A stretch of DNA of 6,900 bases from Roseicyclus sp. (GTDB lineage: Bacteria; Pseudomonadota; Alphaproteobacteria; Rhodobacterales; Rhodobacteraceae): assembly GCA_018401055.1 (NCBI GenBank), contig JAGYLB010000037.1:1-6900 (forward strand), given 5' to 3'. The notes under the pieces are model-generated. The model was not told where the DNA came from. It saw only the letters and a list, made by a program, of their open reading frames with translations, and did not search any database. Below are positions 5,633 to 6,900 of the stretch, piece after piece. Within the stretch, counting starts at the first letter, position 1; every line of letters starts with the position of its first letter. A program made the position numbers and the translations under genes.

Positions 5633-6900
5633 ATGACGCGCAAGACAACAGCACCTGACGATCTGACCCGGTTCAGGCGGCGCAATGCGTGGCTCTTGTG
5701 GTCGATTGCAGGCTTCAGCATGGTGGTGAATCTGCTGATGCTGACCGGGCCGATCTACATGCTGCAGGTCTATGATCGGGTTCTTGGTTCAGGCTCGGAG
5801 GAAACGCTGGTCGCGCTGACAGTGCTGATCACGTTCTTGTTCCTGATGATGGGCGTTCTGGATTTCGCCCGCGCCCGTGTCGCCGCGCGCTATGGGGCGC
5901 GGTTGCAAGACAGCCTTGATGCACGCGTGTTTCGCGCGGCCTTGGTCCGGGCGCAGCACAGCGGCCAGCAACAGGGCGGGTTGCAGGATCTGGCCGCGGT
6001 CCAGCGATTGACCGCCTCGCCCGTGTTCATGGCGATCTTCGATGTGCCGTGGACGCCCCTGTTTCTGGGCGCAATCTTCCTGTTTCATCCCTGGTTGGGA
6101 TGGCTGGCAACCGCCGGGGCCGTTGTCTTGATCTTGATCACCTTGGCCAACCGCATGCTCAGCCGCGCGCCGATCGAACGGACGGGCGCGGCCTCGCAAC
6201 GGGCCGATCACATGGCCGGTGAAATGCAATCCGAGGCTGAATTGATCCGTGCTTTGGGGATGGGCGATGCCGCCTTTGCCCGCTGGCGCCGTCAGCGTGG
6301 GGTTGCCTTGGGCGAGGGAATGCGCGCCTCGGATCTGGTTGGTGGCTTCACCACCGCGACCAAGACGCTGCGGCTGTTCTTGCAATCTGCGATTCTCGGC
6401 CTTGGGGCCTATCTGGTGTTGCAGGCCGAAATGACGGCAGGCGCGATGATCGCGGGGTCCATCCTGATGGGCCGGGCGCTGGCCCCTGTCGAACTGGCAA
6501 TCGGCCAATGGGGCACCATCGCCGAGGCCGGGCAGGCCTTGGCGCGGCTGCGCGTTTTGCTGACCGATGTGCCTGCGCCTGCGCCGCGCATGCCCCTGCC
6601 GCGCCCCCGCGCCCGGTTGGAGGTCAGCCAGCTGGCCGTCGCCCCCCCGGGTGCGCGCGTGCCGACGCTGCGCGGCGTCAGTTTCCGGATCGAGCCGGGG
6701 CAGGCGGTGGGGGTCATCGGCCCTTCGGGCTCGGGCAAGTCGACGCTGGCGCGCGCCATCACCTCGGTCTGGCTGCCTGCGGCGGGGCAGATCCGGCTGG
6801 ATGGGGCAACGCTGGATCAATACGACCCTGACGCGCTTGGCCGGGTGATCGGATACCTGCCGCAATCGGTGACCCTGTTCGACGGCACCATCGCCGAGAA
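5633..6900 (+). CDS. Type I secretion ABC permease/ATPase, PrtD-like (3' end outside window)
   Basis: Such proteins are the inner-membrane ABC motor of type I secretion systems, which export unfolded proteins (often RTX proteins) in one step with a membrane fusion protein and a TolC-like channel. The frame is open to the window end and gives 422 complete codons. The N-terminus goes straight into the membrane domain with no C39 peptidase domain. The first membrane segment (about 20-45) leads into GPIYMLQVYDRVL (39-51), a hallmark of the PrtD/LapB-type branch. More hydrophobic segments lie at about 58-78, 155-180 and 250-290. The ATPase domain begins near 330, with Walker A GPSGSGKST at 363-371 (6719-6745) and Q-loop YLPQ at 408-411. 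The ABC signature and Walker B lie beyond the window. ATG 5633 is preferred, since AGG lies 4 nt before it; an in-frame ATG at 5621 has GAGG directly against it. The gene is divergent from mlaA. Its substrate is unknown. Confidence 0.93.
   Translation, partial: MTRKTTAPDDLTRFRRRNAWLLWSIAGFSMVVNLLMLTGPIYMLQVYDRVLGSGSEETLVALTVLITFLFLMMGVLDFARARVAARYGARLQDSLDARVFRAALVRAQHSGQQQGGLQDLAAVQRLTASPVFMAIFDVPWTPLFLGAIFLFHPWLGWLATAGAVVLILITLANRMLSRAPIERTGAASQRADHMAGEMQSEAELIRALGMGDAAFARWRRQRGVALGEGMRASDLVGGFTTATKTLRLFLQSAILGLGAYLVLQAEMTAGAMIAGSILMGRALAPVELAIGQWGTIAEAGQALARLRVLLTDVPAPAPRMPLPRPRARLEVSQLAVAPPGARVPTLRGVSFRIEPGQAVGVIGPSGSGKSTLARAITSVWLPAAGQIRLDGATLDQYDPDALGRVIGYLPQSVTLFDGTIAE

Noticed and set aside
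5789..6865. Long open frame on the minus strand (358 codons) opposite the ABC secretion gene
   Set aside because: The translation is Gln/Arg/Gly-rich with no fold signature, while the plus strand carries Walker A, Q-loop and PrtD-type membrane motifs.

Overview
The window looks like a piece of chromosome from a GC-rich alphaproteobacterium, most likely of the Rhodobacteraceae (inference). The reasons are a typical proteobacterial gyrB end, an alphaproteobacterial curli cassette with a CsgH-type inhibitor, an mlaA-mlaC pair in which MlaC carries a Tat-like signal, and a PrtD-type type I secretion ABC protein.

Layout: (1) 1-1494, + strand, the C-terminal ~60% of gyrB, with its start outside the window. 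(2) 1495-1949, a 455-bp non-coding stretch. It opens with a cluster of REP-like inverted repeats, continues with an AT-rich island and short palindromes, and ends in a CA-rich leader. (3) 1950-3310, + strand, a three-gene curli cassette: a curlin with ten exactly spaced 11-residue repeats, a CsgH-like periplasmic inhibitor of curlin aggregation, and a second, more irregular curlin. All three genes have the same ribosome binding site and spacing (AAAGGACC-N6-ATG). Each is followed by an RNA hairpin, and the last is followed by a strong intrinsic terminator. (4) 3464-5461, - strand, a compact operon read in the order mlaA, mlaC, hemerythrin-like gene. mlaA and mlaC overlap, and mlaC and the hemerythrin gene are 14 nt apart. 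A candidate sigma70 promoter lies at 5560-5589. (5) 5633-6900, + strand, the first ~420 codons of a type I secretion ABC permease/ATPase, cut by the window end just after the Q-loop.

How they work together: the curlins and CsgH would make and hold in check an extracellular functional amyloid for biofilm. The secretion pore and helpers (CsgG, CsgE, CsgF) are not in this window. MlaA (outer-membrane lipoprotein) and MlaC (periplasmic shuttle) belong to the retrograde phospholipid pathway that keeps the outer membrane asymmetric. The hemerythrin-like protein is a co-transcribed di-iron candidate of unknown role. The type I ABC protein would export a protein substrate not identified here.

The most striking points are the near charge-free first curlin with a strict 11-residue register, two cysteines exactly one 22-residue rung apart, the overlapping alternative hairpins between the first curlin gene and csgH, and an orphan copy of the curli ribosome binding site buried in a 12-bp hairpin after the last curli gene. 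No wholly new system is evident. The curli cassette is the part most worth a closer look.
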